Source of the DNA: Hydractinia symbiolongicarpus
Lineage: Eukaryota; Cnidaria; Hydrozoa; Anthoathecata; Hydractiniidae
NCBI RefSeq assembly: GCF_029227915.1
Contig: NC_079876.1
Span: 23,746,001 to 23,810,000 of the forward strand
DNA length: 64,000 bases
Direction of reading: 5' to 3'
In this document: positions 25,801-37,129 of the stretch, in pieces
Layout of the letters: each line of letters starts with the position of its first letter
Position numbering within the stretch: position 1 is the stretch's first letter
Translations under genes and position numbers: made by a program
The notes under the pieces: model-generated
What the model saw: the letters and a program-made list of their open reading frames with translations, nothing else
Databases searched by the model: none
What the model was told of the DNA's origin: nothing

Positions 25801-27331
25801 CCTGGTCATGTTTGGAAGCCACTGTGGCATTTTTAAATTATTTAAATAAGCTATTTACTCTGCATTTTCCAGTACCTAATGAGTTCTCCTTACCTGCTAA
25901 TTTCTAAGGTTGCAGCTCAAAGAGATCCGAAGATATAACGATCACAATATTGCAGTTTTGTCACTTTTTCTGTGTTTTTTTTAGGATTTTTAGCCATTTT
26001 GGTAGCCATTGTTGCATAAATTATTTATTTAAATAAGATGTGTGTTCCTGCATTTGACCTATTAAGTTATTTCTACTTACCAATTTTGAAGGTCTAAGTA
26101 TGAATAAATTCAAAATTATAACCTTCGACAAGATCTTTGCATATTTTTTGGAGGGGGAAAAGCATCACCAAGTTATGTGTGAAGATGTTTTTGACCAAGT
26201 TATTATGTATAAGTTATTTTCTATCTATATTTTGCATTTAACATGGGAATAACTTTTTTATCCTTAGACTACCAGAGACTACACCTGCACAACAAGCTAT
26301 GAAATACTACTTTTTTTGCATTTTGTAGCTAAGAGTTTTTTCCATGGATGCAATTTCTTGTATTTCAAAGTTGATTATTGAGGTATATACTTTCAATTTG
26401 GTAATTTTCAGGGCTGCTTATGGTGTAGTTTTTAAGATACCCTAAGTGGATAAATTTTGCGAGTATATATTTAATTTGGCCGATGACCAAAATGGAATAT
26501 TTGGCAGGCATTTAATTTGGCAAATAATAAATTTTAAAAAATTTGGAGAGGATTTAATTTGGCGAATACAAACGAATGTAACGTATTTAAAATAACATTT
26601 TTTTTTTTTAAATTTGGCGGGGATTTATTTGACGCATGTTAAAATATGTTAAATTTGACAATATTTAATTTGTTGCTTGTAGCCTTTTTAAAATAGCAAT
26701 ATCTCCCGAACAAAACAAGATTACCAGCTGACATTTTCACGGTTATCTTTTCTTACCCATAGTGTCATATAAACACAGTTTGAGCAAAATCTGAGGGGGT
26801 TGACATGGGATTACTTGTTAAGTTGGTATGGAATGACCCAATAAGCAAAAAATTATTTTCATATGTAAAATGGTGGCCATAAAAGAATGACTGTTGTCAT
26901 TGGCATTTGCATTTTAAAACAAAAATTTCACATTGTGGACCATGGTTATTTCTGACTTTAGATACAACTGGGTCAATTTATAAAGTATATACTATATATC
27001 CATTATGCCTTGCTTTTTCTGTTTCCTTGTTTTTTCATGAAAATTGATTATCTGAAATTGCGATGAATTTCGCGACCTTTATTATTAACAAAGTTATCAT
27101 CCTACAAAAAAGCTTTCTTTCTTCAAGGGTAGGTGAAAAATAAATGGTGGGATGAAAGTGGCATTAAACTATATAGATAAATTAATCAACAAAGAATATA
27201 TCAAATATAGGACTTATAGTAATGTTTTATGTTGATACATATTGTTAAGTAGAAAAAGACATGTCCTGACTTACCAACTTGGTGGCTTTATAGGGTGAAT
27301 GTCTTTTATTGACCAGCGCACAGTCAGACAT
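19806..27331 (-). CDS. DEPDC1: DEPDC1, DEP-domain and RhoGAP-like protein, 10 exons
   Basis: Exons on the - strand, 5' to 3': 27331-27275, 24513-22937, 22838-22735, 22601-22548, 21867-21703, 21398-21232, 21063-20938, 20829-20770, 20688-20458, 19946-19806. Phases agree throughout, giving 893 residues (human about 811). Exon 1 encodes M-SDCALVNKRHSPYKATKL. Exon 2 continues with the DEP domain (about residues 18-105; key text CFTGAEALDWLHNYLRNSS and VTREQAFMLLQKF), then a long Lys/Ser-rich disordered stretch. The small exons encode the RhoGAP-like half: APEWLLSAMNCL, YPGFERDVYRAV and LLPCWNRRQLQLLASF. The C-terminal helix ends in a conserved KQIQKAYPDIY. Known: DEPDC1 proteins are mitosis-linked and their GAP fold usually lacks the catalytic arginine finger. 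I infer the same here. Intron 1 (2.76 kb) hosts a foldback element, and a truncated paralogue lies at 37-38.5 kb. Confidence 0.93.
24640..26430. repeat. Foldback element with about 550-bp inverted arms in DEPDC1 intron 1
   Basis: The left arm (about 24640-25200) reappears reversed at about 25800-26430. Examples: GCAAAATATAGATGGAAAAT near 24745 against ATTTTCTATCTATATTTTGC near 26216, and CACAATGGCTTCCAAA near 24985 against TTGGAAGCCACTGTGG near 25811. The outer ends read AAAAACTACTCCAGAAGCAGC and, reversed, GGGCTGCTTATGGTGTAGTT. The 600-bp middle shows no gene, so this is a non-autonomous DNA element. Confidence 0.7.
26440..26670. repeat. Short array of TTTAATTTGGCGA-type motifs
   Basis: TTTAATTTGGC with a following AAAT/GAAT recurs at least five times in 230 bp. 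It looks like the subterminal repeat tract of a small non-autonomous transposon. No coding sequence is present. Confidence 0.5.
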
Positions 27332-27382
27332 CTTTTTTGTGCAATATAGTAACACAGCTATATACTTCTAGAAAGACGAGAT

Positions 27383-28254
27383 TGAAATGCATATTAACAT
27401 GACATACAATGTGCACTTGTGTGAACCCATCCTACATATGTGGACAATGACTTCATTGGCGAAATCAGCACGAGCAATCTTCTCTTGAATTCTTACCACG
27501 GACGCTATTTTACTGTTTTTGTTATTTGGCAAAAAACATTTTAAAGTGGGACAAAAAAATGCTTCTTGACAACTTTTAGCTGGAAAAAATGATTTTTCTT
27601 AGACTTCCCCAGTGCCTTAATCTTTGGTAGTAATAATTCCAATGCATGGGCTTAAAAACATCTTCATACTATCAGACTTTTTTTCTTTATTCTCAAAAAG
27701 ACAGGACTATCAATTGAATGCACCTTAATTCTCTTTTTGTTAAGTTTATGCATGCAAAATTTATAATTTAATTCTTGTCTTGCAACAAAATGCAGATTTG
27801 AAATGTCATGTGCCTGACTGAAATGCATATTAACATGACATACAATGTGCACTTGTGTGAACCCATCCTACATATGTGGACAATGACTTCATTGGCGAAA
27901 TCAGCACGAGCAATCTTCTCTTGAATTCTTACCACGGACGCTATTTTACTGTTTTTGTTATTTGGCAAAAAACATTTTAAAGTGGGACAAAAAAATGCTT
28001 CTTGACAACTTTTAGCTGGAAAAAATGATTTTTCTTAGACTTCCCCAGTGCCTTAATCTTTGGTAGTAATAATTCCAATGCATGGGCTTAAAAACATCTT
28101 CATACTATCAGACTTTTTTTCTTTATTCTCAAAAAGACAGGACTATCAATTGAATGCACCTTAATTCTCTTTTTGTTAAGTTTATGCATGCAAAATTTAT
28201 AATTTAATTCTTGTCTTGCAACAAAATGCAGATTTGAAATGTCATGTGCCTGAC
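27383..28254. repeat. 436-bp tandem duplication upstream of DEPDC1
   Basis: 27383-27818 and 27819-28254 read the same wherever I compared them, from TGAAATGCATATTAACATGA to CATGTGCCTGACT. The first unit starts 52 bp upstream of the DEPDC1 start codon, so the promoter-proximal region is doubled. It may be a real young duplication or an assembly artefact. Confidence 0.9.
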
Positions 28255-30040
28255 TCACTTCAGCAAACCTGTATTTCAAGTTGGCAATTTTTTAATTGCC
28301 TGCTCTATGAACAAAAGTTAAGTGAATATGTACCAAAAAGGTTAGACAAAAACATTTGTAAAGTTACATTTAAAGCAAATAAAATTAAATATATCAGCAA
28401 AAAATTGTAAAAATATAAATCAAGAGTTTTTAATAGCATGTCGGCATTTGCATTAACAAATGTGGTTTTTGCATCAACAATTTTGTGAAGGGCATAAATA
28501 AATAGAAAGGGCATTTGAAAATTAGAGTTGGGTAAAAAAAAGCAAGGAAAAACAATCAACACTTTAAGCAATCATACTTTTAAATAACCCCACCCATCCA
28601 TCAGCTGGTAAAAGAAACGCCCACCAATAAAATATTTTATTATTCTGTCACAAAATTTAAGGAGCATAGAAGTTTTGCTACTCACCCAAAACGTGCAGCC
28701 ACAACCTTGGAAATATTTGGGGAATTGGGCAAACACTGTCACTGGGCTGGTGCTCTGCAGGCAGTAAACTGGAAAAGTTTTAATTTGGCAGTGGTGTAGC
28801 TATCTATATAGGCAGGAGAATAATCAACATCTAAAATGAGCTAGCTGCACTTTTTCTACAATGTTGTCATTATGGAAAAATTCACTCCACGTCTCTGAAA
28901 TAGTGCGAAAAATCAAAGATTCTGGGTGTAATGACGTCAACAAAATTAGTACTTCTTAGGACCTAAGATTTCAGATCAAGTTTTGCAGTGTGCGTTACTT
29001 AGATTAGAATGGCGTTCTTAATTGCTTGTGGTTGCGAGCTGTGAAATTCTGCTCTTTTTCAAAATATAATATATCCATGGTTGTAGCTAGGTTAGGGCTA
29101 AGCTAAGCTAGATATAGACATTTTTGTGACATATAATATATCCCTTAATATTTGTAAGGCTAGCTAGCATGTAAAATATGCACATCTAAACATACTGGCT
29201 ATATAATTAGCTAATAATAGCTAGCAAAGCGAAATGAATCCCCGTTTATTGCAAACCAACTAGCTTTTTTCTGCAAAAAAATACCTATCTTTCTCTGTTT
29301 TAGATTTTTAAAGTGAGAAAAACTAGCTACAAAGTTTGTTGTTGCTTTTTACGCCTTCATTTTAAATCTTTCGAGCCAAATTTGTAAACATTCCATTCTA
29401 TCATTTACTTATTGATTAAAACCGTTAATAGACCAACCTAGTGCCTAGTATTATTTCGCCGCCATTTTTTGCCAGCCAATTTTTACTTTACACTAAGAAA
29501 ATTTCGGGCAGGAAAATAAGCAGCTGGCGGTAAATTAAGCACATGGTTAAAAAAATGTCTTTTGGAAATATGACAAACGATATTGCGTATGATTCGGAGG
29601 CTTGGAATGCTTCGATCAGCTGCTCACTTTTCAAACCATTAAAAAATATTTAATGGTTTGAAAAGTGATAGAATAATTATCAAAAGCATTATTAACATGC
29701 TAACGGAAAGTTTGCAAACTTGATCAGCTGCTATTATTAATTAGACTCAATTTCTTTTCCACGTGCATCTTTCAATTAGTGTAACCAATGAATTAAAGTT
29801 ATTACAAACGAAAAGAAAGATTTTTATGCCTTGTTACAACATATGAATGAAGATAATAAACTAGAACAGCTGGGGGAGACTTTCAAGAAATATGTAAATT
29901 TATTTCACCAGTCTGGACGATTAGGATCATATCGGGTGTGGTCATCTATGACAGTACGGTATGACAAATCGCTGTGTTGATAACAACCGTTATACTTTTA
30001 CAATCATGGCGAAAATTTCATTTCTAACACAAATCTAAGT
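28255..30040. other. Intergenic region with segment shared with 39.0-39.2 kb
   Basis: No gene is seen. Sequence at about 29545-29745 (for example AATTATCAAAAGCATTATTAAC and TTTGATCAGCTG-type text) reappears diverged at about 39000-39190. This links the upstream regions of the two DEPDC1 copies. A hairpin at 29625-29667 is listed separately. Confidence 0.6.
29625..29667. repeat. Perfect 19-bp inverted repeat (hairpin)
   Basis: CACTTTTCAAACCATTAAA and its exact reverse complement are separated by 5 bases. The segment is absent from the related sequence at 39.1 kb, so it is probably a small insertion. Confidence 0.85.
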
Positions 30041-31457
30041 TAGTCTTCTCTGGATAAGTGGAACCTCTACGGGACCGAAAAAAATGGTTCATGGAACTTT
30101 TTTTTTGGTTTCATGAAGGTTCCACTTATCGGACTTCTCTCTTATCTGAAATCTCAGGAGACCGGGGAATTTACGAATAATCAAAAACAGGGGGAGGAAC
30201 AAAATAAAATGCTTTATAGATATTTATGTTCCGCAAGATGATTTTTCTTAGCAATGAAGTTATGAAAAATAATATTTTATAGTAGCTTGTTTTAAACTTT
30301 GTGGAAGTTCCTTTTCAATTAATTTAGAAACTTCTAAGATATAACGTTGAACCTCATCTGACTCTGTAAAAAAAAGTCCAATACTCGTCACAAACAGTCA
30401 AGCGATTTCAATTTTCAAAATCGTTTCTTAATTCAATGAACGGGTCATCTAGATCGTCTTGAGCGCTTATTTGGTCTTTGGGGGGGGGGGGGGGGGGGGG
30501 GGGGATGTGAGATTTAGCGAAACACTTTTTCACTGTTTCTTCAGTTACGTTCTCCCAGCAAATGGTAAGCATTTTTATAGCATGTTCTAATACATTCACT
30601 TTGGAATAGATTTCTTTGCATGGATTGATTTGATTTTTTGTTGAATTTTTCAGGAACGGTATTTGGCTTTTAGAGATCGATTAACTCCTTGGTCCATAGG
30701 TTGCGTTATAGAGGTAATGTTTGGTGGTACAACCCATTCTTGAACAAATCACTGTGCATCCAACTTTTTTTTGTAATCTGTAGCGGGCAAGAAGGTGCTT
30801 CGGATTTTCGAAGCTTCTTGGTTTATTTGCTTTGCCAATTACAAACATAGGTAACTTTTGACCCAGAGCATTACCTGCTGCTATTAACCTCTGTTATGCT
30901 GTTAACCTCTGCTTGCTAAACTTGCCACTAACACATCATTGAAGTGCATTGTCTTACTTGGTTCGCATTCTATTCCCTGCCAAAGCGGAGAAAAGTCAAC
31001 TTTGTGTATGTAAGGCTAACGAACTTGAACCAGGATCAGCAGCGTGCCATTGCACCTTTGTTGCAGAAAATTCTCAGTCATTGGTCGTTCACGGAATCGG
31101 TTAACAGAAATTCTTTCCCACGATGAACGTCCATAACCATCAGTCGAAAGTACTGCAGCTCGTTTCTCCTCTCTTAGTGAGAAGTTCAATATCAATAGTT
31201 CAATATCCTGTCAAATTCTTGTTTCAAACGTAGAGTTTCCTGGATTATAATGTTAATTGGGCTGACAATCCCCATAGAATTTGGAGTTTCTACATCCTCA
31301 ACTCACCGACAAAATACAGTTAAAGATAACTCTCTGAAAAAAAATAAATGTGTACATTTTCATCCCCCATTATTAAAGTGCGAAATTCTATTTTCCCGCT
31401 CTTTTTAATTAGGGCGAGTCATGCGTAGTGTTACCTTTCGCAGTTAGCTTATATATA
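30041..31457 (-). pseudogene. Tigger/pogo transposon remnant, 3' half, decayed transposase
   Basis: The left end has the GGATAAGTGGAACCTCTAC-type terminal repeat and internal echoes (GGTTCCACTTATCGGA). Reading the - strand from about 31150 to 30410 gives broken pieces of a DDE_1 (Tigger-family) transposase: LGQKLPMFVIGKANKPRSFENP, and a C-terminus reading MLTICWENVTEETVKKCF. Stops and frameshifts lie between the pieces. A run of about 24 G at 30480-30503 sits in the C-terminal frame and reads as polyproline. No working protein is possible. Confidence 0.75.
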
Positions 31458-31725
31458 CTACCGTGGCTGATTACAACGTTTTGTTTTCATTTGATATAGG
31501 CGCACAGTATAAAGACGCGGCCGCGTAAAATTATGCGCGGCCGCGTGTTTTTAGGAGCGGCCGCGTGTTTTACCGCCAGTTTTACCGCCAGTTTCTAAAT
31601 CTGGTCTGCAGAATGTCAAATTTAAAACAGGTGCTAAAATGCGCGGCCGCGCTTTTTGCCGCTGATTTTGCCGCTAATTTCAAGGTAAAACAGGCGGTAA
31701 ATGCGCGGCCGGGCAGTTTTCCTTG
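31458..31725 (+). repeat. Left terminal inverted repeat with GCGGCCGC motifs
   Basis: Four exact GCGGCCGC octamers lie at 31517, 31537, 31557 and 31643, plus a variant near 31703, separated by TTTACCGCC-type spacers. The right repeat at 35277-35541 mirrors them with four exact copies (near 35328, 35386, 35435 and 35475) and one variant. In such an AT-rich sequence these are very likely transposase-binding or otherwise selected sites. Confidence 0.9.
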
Positions 31726-31796
31726 AGATGTGATTCGATGTGGTCCTGAGAGTTACCACCGTTCAATGGCGAAAACGTATTTACTCGTAGTGCAAG

Positions 31797-32700
31797 ATGG
31801 ATGCTATGCCAGTCGGTGTCGATGTGTCATTGGAAGATTTAGTGGCGTATTATCATAGCCTACGACCTAAGTTGAAGTATTTGGAAATATGTATGGTGAT
31901 TAACAAACGTCATCACAAGTCATTATCTATGAGAAAGTTTCAATCAATATGCACAAGATTGGGCTCACGTCGAACTAGCAATGTTTCTCGCAGTATCCTG
32001 GTAGATATTATTAAAAATGAGTTGCAAGTGTCATCTTCAAGTTTCGGTTACCGGCAAATGACAGAATTGATAGCATTGAAGTTTGACGTGATTGTTGTTG
32101 ACTGTGCGAACTATATTGAAGGAGGTGGATCCGTCAGGAGTAGAAAAAAGGCTTGGAAAAGTGATTACACGACGTATATATGATACCAAAGGTCCTTGTC
32201 ACATATATCATATAGATGGAAATGACAAATTAAAAAGATGGGGATTGGCAATACACGGTGGTATTGATGGTTTCAGCCGTAAATTACTATGGTTGGTTGT
32301 TTCAACAACAAATAATGATCCACTTGTAATCGGAAATTTGTTTTTGCAATGCGTGAAGAGATACGGGTATGTCCGCGTATACTGAGAATGGACCGAGGGA
32401 CGGAAAACATTTATTGTGCGGATTTACAACCAGAGAATAGAAGCATTTTGGTCTCGCCTCAAGTTGTACAAACTTAATTGGTGGATAAATTATTTCAAAC
32501 ATTTCACATCAACACTCGTATATGACCCCGAATTACCAACCCATAGAGAAGCCTTAATTCTTTGTTATATTCCCGTTTTACAGAGAGAATTTAATGATTT
32601 TGTCATCACATGGAATTCAAGAAACGTACGCCAGTCATCAAGCGCACCAGGAGGTCGTCCAGACCTATTGTTTCATATTCCGTCAGCAAGTGGCTATTAA
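31797..32700 (+). pseudogene. Integrase/DDE-like transposase, frameshifted
   Basis: The first segment (31797 to about 32085) encodes an N-terminal DNA-binding-like helical part (LVAYYHSLRPKLKYLEICMV, then RSILVDIIKNEL). The frame then shifts near 32090 and continues with the catalytic core: HIDGNDKLKRWGLAIHGGID (first Asp), a frameshifted MDRGTENIYC (second Asp, about 32389) and NQRIEAFWSRLKLY (Glu, about 32430). A short deletion removes sequence between the last two. The spacing and D-D-E order fit an rve-type integrase core. At least two frameshifts make it inactive. Confidence 0.75.
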
Positions 32701-33173
32701 AATCAAGGGATGCTTGTGGATAGCACTGAAATATCTGTCGCTGAAAATGTCATGGGAATTGATTATCATCCAGTCTTCAAAAGTAAAGATTTGCATGATT
32801 TATTGATTTGTTATATGGGGATACATCACTTGCAAGCACCCATGGACGCACAACAATCATTGGAAACATATGTGCAATTACTTGGATTCTTAAGTAATGA
32901 CGGGTTTATAGTTTAACAAGCTAAACAAAAAGAAACATTTATATAGTAAGTCTCTTTGATGAAACAAACATATCCAAACAAAATATCACATATAAATCAT
33001 GAGAATAACAATCAATAAATTTTCCAATATCATAAAAGAGGCGAAATTCGCTCGTTTTCACTGGGAGCACTTTAACAAATTCAAAAAAATTTCAATGAAA
33101 CGTATATGAAAAACTGGGATCTCTTGGGGGTTATAAGGTTACACTAAAAAGTCCTAAAGAATCCTAAAGAGTC

Positions 33174-35191
33174 CTAAAAAAAGTGATTATAATAATAATA
33201 ATAATAATAGATCTTTTCATCTGGCAATAAAAAAGCTTTCATAGTGTGACAATTGGATTGTAACATAAATTCTGGACATATACTTTTTAGTCCTTCTCCA
33301 AATTGTGATATTGCAGCACGATTTTTCATCACTAAATAACTGATTGAAAAAACTTGCTTGTTCTGTTGGATATCAGGTACAGGAACAATGTTCAAATCAA
33401 GTAGATCTTCATTCTCGCCACTCTCAATTTTATCCAATTTATACTTGAATTCTGCATCATTTATTGGTGTTATTTTATCAGGATATGGCAAATCATACAA
33501 TGCATTGAAAATGAGCTCAGAGAAACATTTGGGACCTCTTCCAACATGTATAATAGATGCACCTGTTAACTGCCCAAGCTTGTAATATACTTTTTTTAAT
33601 ACACCATCTGGCATTAATTTGAAACAAATTCCTTTGTCATCTCCGAAAAATACCCCAGGGATAGTGGTAAACCGTCTCATTGACAATGAGTAAAATTTGC
33701 TCAGCGGTCCACCTGCATCAGCACCGGGTTCACCTGCAAATCTGATAGCTATTTTTTCAGACGAAAGATCAAAATTTTGACGTAATAATACAGGCCAAAA
33801 ACGCTGTGAATCTCGTTGTATGATGATATGCTTTGTGTTTATTTTTGGTAAATTGGTGAAGTAGCTTTCACAGTTTTGCATAAATGCGATAGAATCAGTT
33901 TCTGTTTCTTCAAACTGTGGAGTAGCATTATCAAAATTATCTGTCTCATAATTTTCCACAAAACGATTCACTTCATCATCACCAAATGCTGAACTGTCCT
34001 CTGTTGATTCTAGTTGAAGAGACAATGAGGGTGAGCCAATTGAATGTCTATATCTCACTGGTTTTTGTGTGTTTCTTGAAAAATGTCTCAATCTCAAATC
34101 ACGAAGAGTAGAATTTTCTATGTTTACATCTATGTCAGTTTTGGCAGTATTTGTCACAGCATCTGGATCGAGTGATGCTAAAAAAGTATCCTCTGTCATA
34201 ATGTTGTCTGTTTGATCTGCTAGCAAAGTTGCTGTGTAACTTTCATTTTGCTCACAGCGTAGACAGCTACCAATATACGTACAAGAACAAACACTGCATA
34301 TACTTCTGTCAACAAAATTCGATCCTGGTAAGCTGGGTGGCACAGTAATTGTTGAGGCACCTTCTGCCCATGCAGATGATATTACTGTTTCTTCTGGTCC
34401 AATAATTTCTGTATCTAATTCAAACATGCTTGAATATGACTTATTGCACAACTTTGAAAACTCCAACTTCGCAAATGATTATAAATATACTTGTATTCCT
34501 TTTTTTTTGTCTCTACAACTCAAACCATATGTTTCTATATCAATGAAATCTTGCTCCAGAGAGTGACCGTTATAATTACCAACAAATGTTTGATCTTTCT
34601 GTGGTATATCATAGTGTTTACGTATTTCGTCATGTAGCTCAGGGTATTTTGTAGATCGATTAAATAGTGTCAAATAACTCTGGTTGTTTTTCATTGTATA
34701 TTTTGATAACTTATCTTTACACTTCAATCCAACATTAACTTTGCAGGTTTCCCTTACAGTTATCGGACGGTTATGAATATCATATTTCCCAGAGTGGGCT
34801 TTTTTCAATATTTTTCTTAGTTCATCTGCCTTTTCATGATAGGACTTCTCTTCAACCACAGGGAGTGCAAATATCAGCCGATATGATATATCTCCATACG
34901 CCAACCCTAGCTCCACAAGCTTTTGTTGTTCAACTTGAGGAGCCACATTATCGTCAATTTTGTTCAGGATGAACGAAATTCAACAAATACTCTATACCTC
35001 TGGACTCAAGGAAAGTTTTCACCTAAACAAAACACATAGCTATTATCAAAACTGACTTGTGTGATGTGAAAGATTTCCTTAGGTCAGTGTGTTTCCTTGC
35101 CTACTATCTTCGTAGATTTGCAATAAATAAAGCGAAATAAGCTAGCTAATTGCTTGTTTACCTTTTCAAAGCTTTCAGCTGCAGCTGCCAT
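33174..35191 (-). pseudogene. HECT-domain protein carried by the transposon, broken and lacking the C-lobe
   Basis: A small first exon (35191-35162, MAAAAESFEK, donor GTAAAC) joins exon 2 at 35022 (VKTFLESRGIEYLLNFVHP). A frameshift near 34965 and a stop at 34479 interrupt the frame, which resumes at 34466. The C-terminal part is a HECT N-lobe: IRFAGEPGADAGGPLSKFY matches the family motif, followed by FGEGLKSICPEFMLQSN. Upstream lies a Cys-rich patch (CSVCSCTYIGSCLRC). The frame runs into an (ATA)n microsatellite at 33180-33210, and the HECT C-lobe with the catalytic cysteine is absent. Known: G2E3-like HECT genes occur as cargo in animal transposons. As it stands it cannot be an active ligase. 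Confidence 0.72.
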
Positions 35192-35276
35192 TTTCTGTGA
35201 GTTCTGAGAAGTAACTTTCTAAGAATTCCGTTCTAGTGTTCCAGGGCTCTAATTTGCAGACCAGAACACTGCGCCC

Positions 35277-35541
35277 TTGGCCACATGCCGTTGTTTTTCG
35301 AAAATCTTCTGCGAGAAGAAAAGCGCGGCCGCGTCATTTACCGCCTGTTTTACTTTAAAATTAACGGCAGAATCAGTGGCAAAAAGCGCGGCCGCGTATT
35401 TTAGTACCTGTTTTAACTGCCACTGCTATAAAGACGCGGCCGCGCTTTTTAAAACGCGGCCACACATAATTTCACGCGGCCGCGTCTTTTACAGTGCGCC
35501 TATTTTAAATGAAAACAAAACGTTGTAATCAGCCACGGTAG
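35277..35541 (-). repeat. Right terminal inverted repeat with GCGGCCGC motifs
   Basis: This is the reverse complement of the left repeat, with small differences. It ends GTGCGCC, then the AT-rich outer part, then CCACGGTAG at 35541. Spacers TTTACCGCCTGTTTTAC match those of the left arm. Confidence 0.9.
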
Positions 35542-35870
35542 TATACAAAGGTTGACTTTTTTCCGCTTTGGCAGGGGATAGCATTCGAAAAAAGAATGTT
35601 TTGATTAAAATGATTCGAACGTACTGTAGATGATTTTTCTTTTGAAAAAGTTCCACTTTTAAGATTAAATATTGCTCAAGGGACCAAAAAAAAAATGATT
35701 CCACTTATCGAAAGTTCCACTTATCGAAAGTTCCACTTATCGAAAGTTCCACTTATCCGAATAAAATAAGAGAGGTTTGTAAATGCAAATCCAAAGGACC
35801 GGGGAAATTGGTTCCACTGAACGAAAGTTCCACTTATCTGGGTTTCCACTTATTGAGAATAGACTGCCTA
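35542..35870 (+). mobile_element. Tigger/pogo remnant in opposite orientation
   Basis: 35548-35597 (GTTGACTTTTTTCCGCTTTGG onward) is an inverted copy of 30960-31010. Terminal-repeat-like AGTTCCACTTATCGAA then recurs three to four times (35698-35760), with CACTTATCTGGGTTTCCACT near 35830. Transposase coding is almost entirely deleted. With the left remnant it flanks the HECT element as an inverted pair. Confidence 0.65.
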
Positions 35871-37129
35871 TACGCGTTGAAGAAACTGTACTGTCCCAAA
35901 AAAAAAGCGCGTTACATATCATATCAATTTTATAAAACCTTCCTAAAAAAACCCGGGTCTTCCTTATCTTTGCGTTAAGCTTATACAAAAAGCGGGAAAA
36001 AAGCCCTATGAAGGTGATGATTAATAGATGACGAGAGAAAATTACAACGATTAAAGGGAAGAATTATAACCTACGAAACATGCCATTAAATTGATAGATT
36101 TTGTTCCTGATGTGAAAAATCCTATGGATCTTGTCGCATTTCCCATGCGAATGCAATGTGATATCATCTAATCATATGGCAAGAAGGTTTTTTGCAAATA
36201 TAATAAACGCCATATTAGGGCGCTTTCGGCGTAGCAACCCCTTGGTCTTGTTCATACTTGAAAAAGGGCTCATCAAATGAGACACAAAGAGAAGATGAAA
36301 AAAGCCTGTGAGAAAAACGTTTTAATATTACTTCGGCGAAAAAGCAAAATACTATAAAAACGGGTAAATAGGAGAGATCTTGTTTAACATCGTGTAGAAG
36401 AGTGATCTAGAAAATAGATTGGAACATTTATTTTATCTTTTAATAAGATATTGCAGGCTTGTACTCTACTTTAAGAAAAAAGTCTGGTAGAGGGCGTCCA
36501 AATGAGCAAATGTACAAAATTTAAGTTTTGAAGTAGCTTACATACTTAAAAATACAACTTTTTTGTGTTTTTTCCGTTTACTGTATCATCTGTTTATAAA
36601 ATGTTGGTAGCAAAAATATATGAAAATGCTATTATTTAAACAAAAACACGCAACAGAATAAGATAAACCAATATTAAATTATTTACATAAGATAGTTAGC
36701 CTTATTTTTACACCGTAATGGTGCTCTTTTATTAGCAACATCATGTTGTAAGGTGTCACTAATTTTACATGTTGTCGCTGGCTGTTATAAGTTGTCTCTA
36801 GATGTTACAAGTTGTCTCTGGCTGTAACAAGGTCACTAGTTCTTATATGTTTTCACTGGCTGGTACAAGTTGTCACTTGATGTTACCAGTTTACAAACAG
36901 TTTTACACGCACCTGAATTAATCAAAGTGAATTACAATGTTTCGTTTATGTGTGTATATGTTTTTCACCGATGGAATCATGTAAAACTTCTTTTTCTCCT
37001 TTTCTTGGATGGTTAATGACTGGAAAGCAATGGAGACAATTTTCTTTATCTAATCGTTTACTTGGCATGTGAATCATGCGCAATGTTATCGCCGAGAAAC
37101 TCTTCATTTTTGATTTAAACAAGCACTTG
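35871..37129. other. Non-coding; contains degenerate tandem repeat
   Basis: No gene is seen. At 36750-36900 a unit like GATGTTACAAGTTGTCTCTGGCT of about 24-26 bp recurs four to six times with drift. Confidence 0.6.

Larger units (their letters stand above)
31458..35541. mobile_element. 4,084-bp DNA transposon with integrase-like transposase and HECT cargo
   Basis: Terminal inverted repeats start CTACCGTGGCTGATTACAAC at 31458 and end with the mirror image at 35541. They extend inward about 260 bp. TATA lies directly outside both ends (31454-31457 and 35542-35545) as a probable 4-bp target duplication. Two genes converge inside: a transposase-like gene on + (31797-32700) and a HECT-domain gene on - (35191-33174). 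Both carry frameshifts. The pairing recalls animal elements that combine an rve-type integrase core with a HECT-like ORF; I do not assign a superfamily. Confidence 0.75.
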
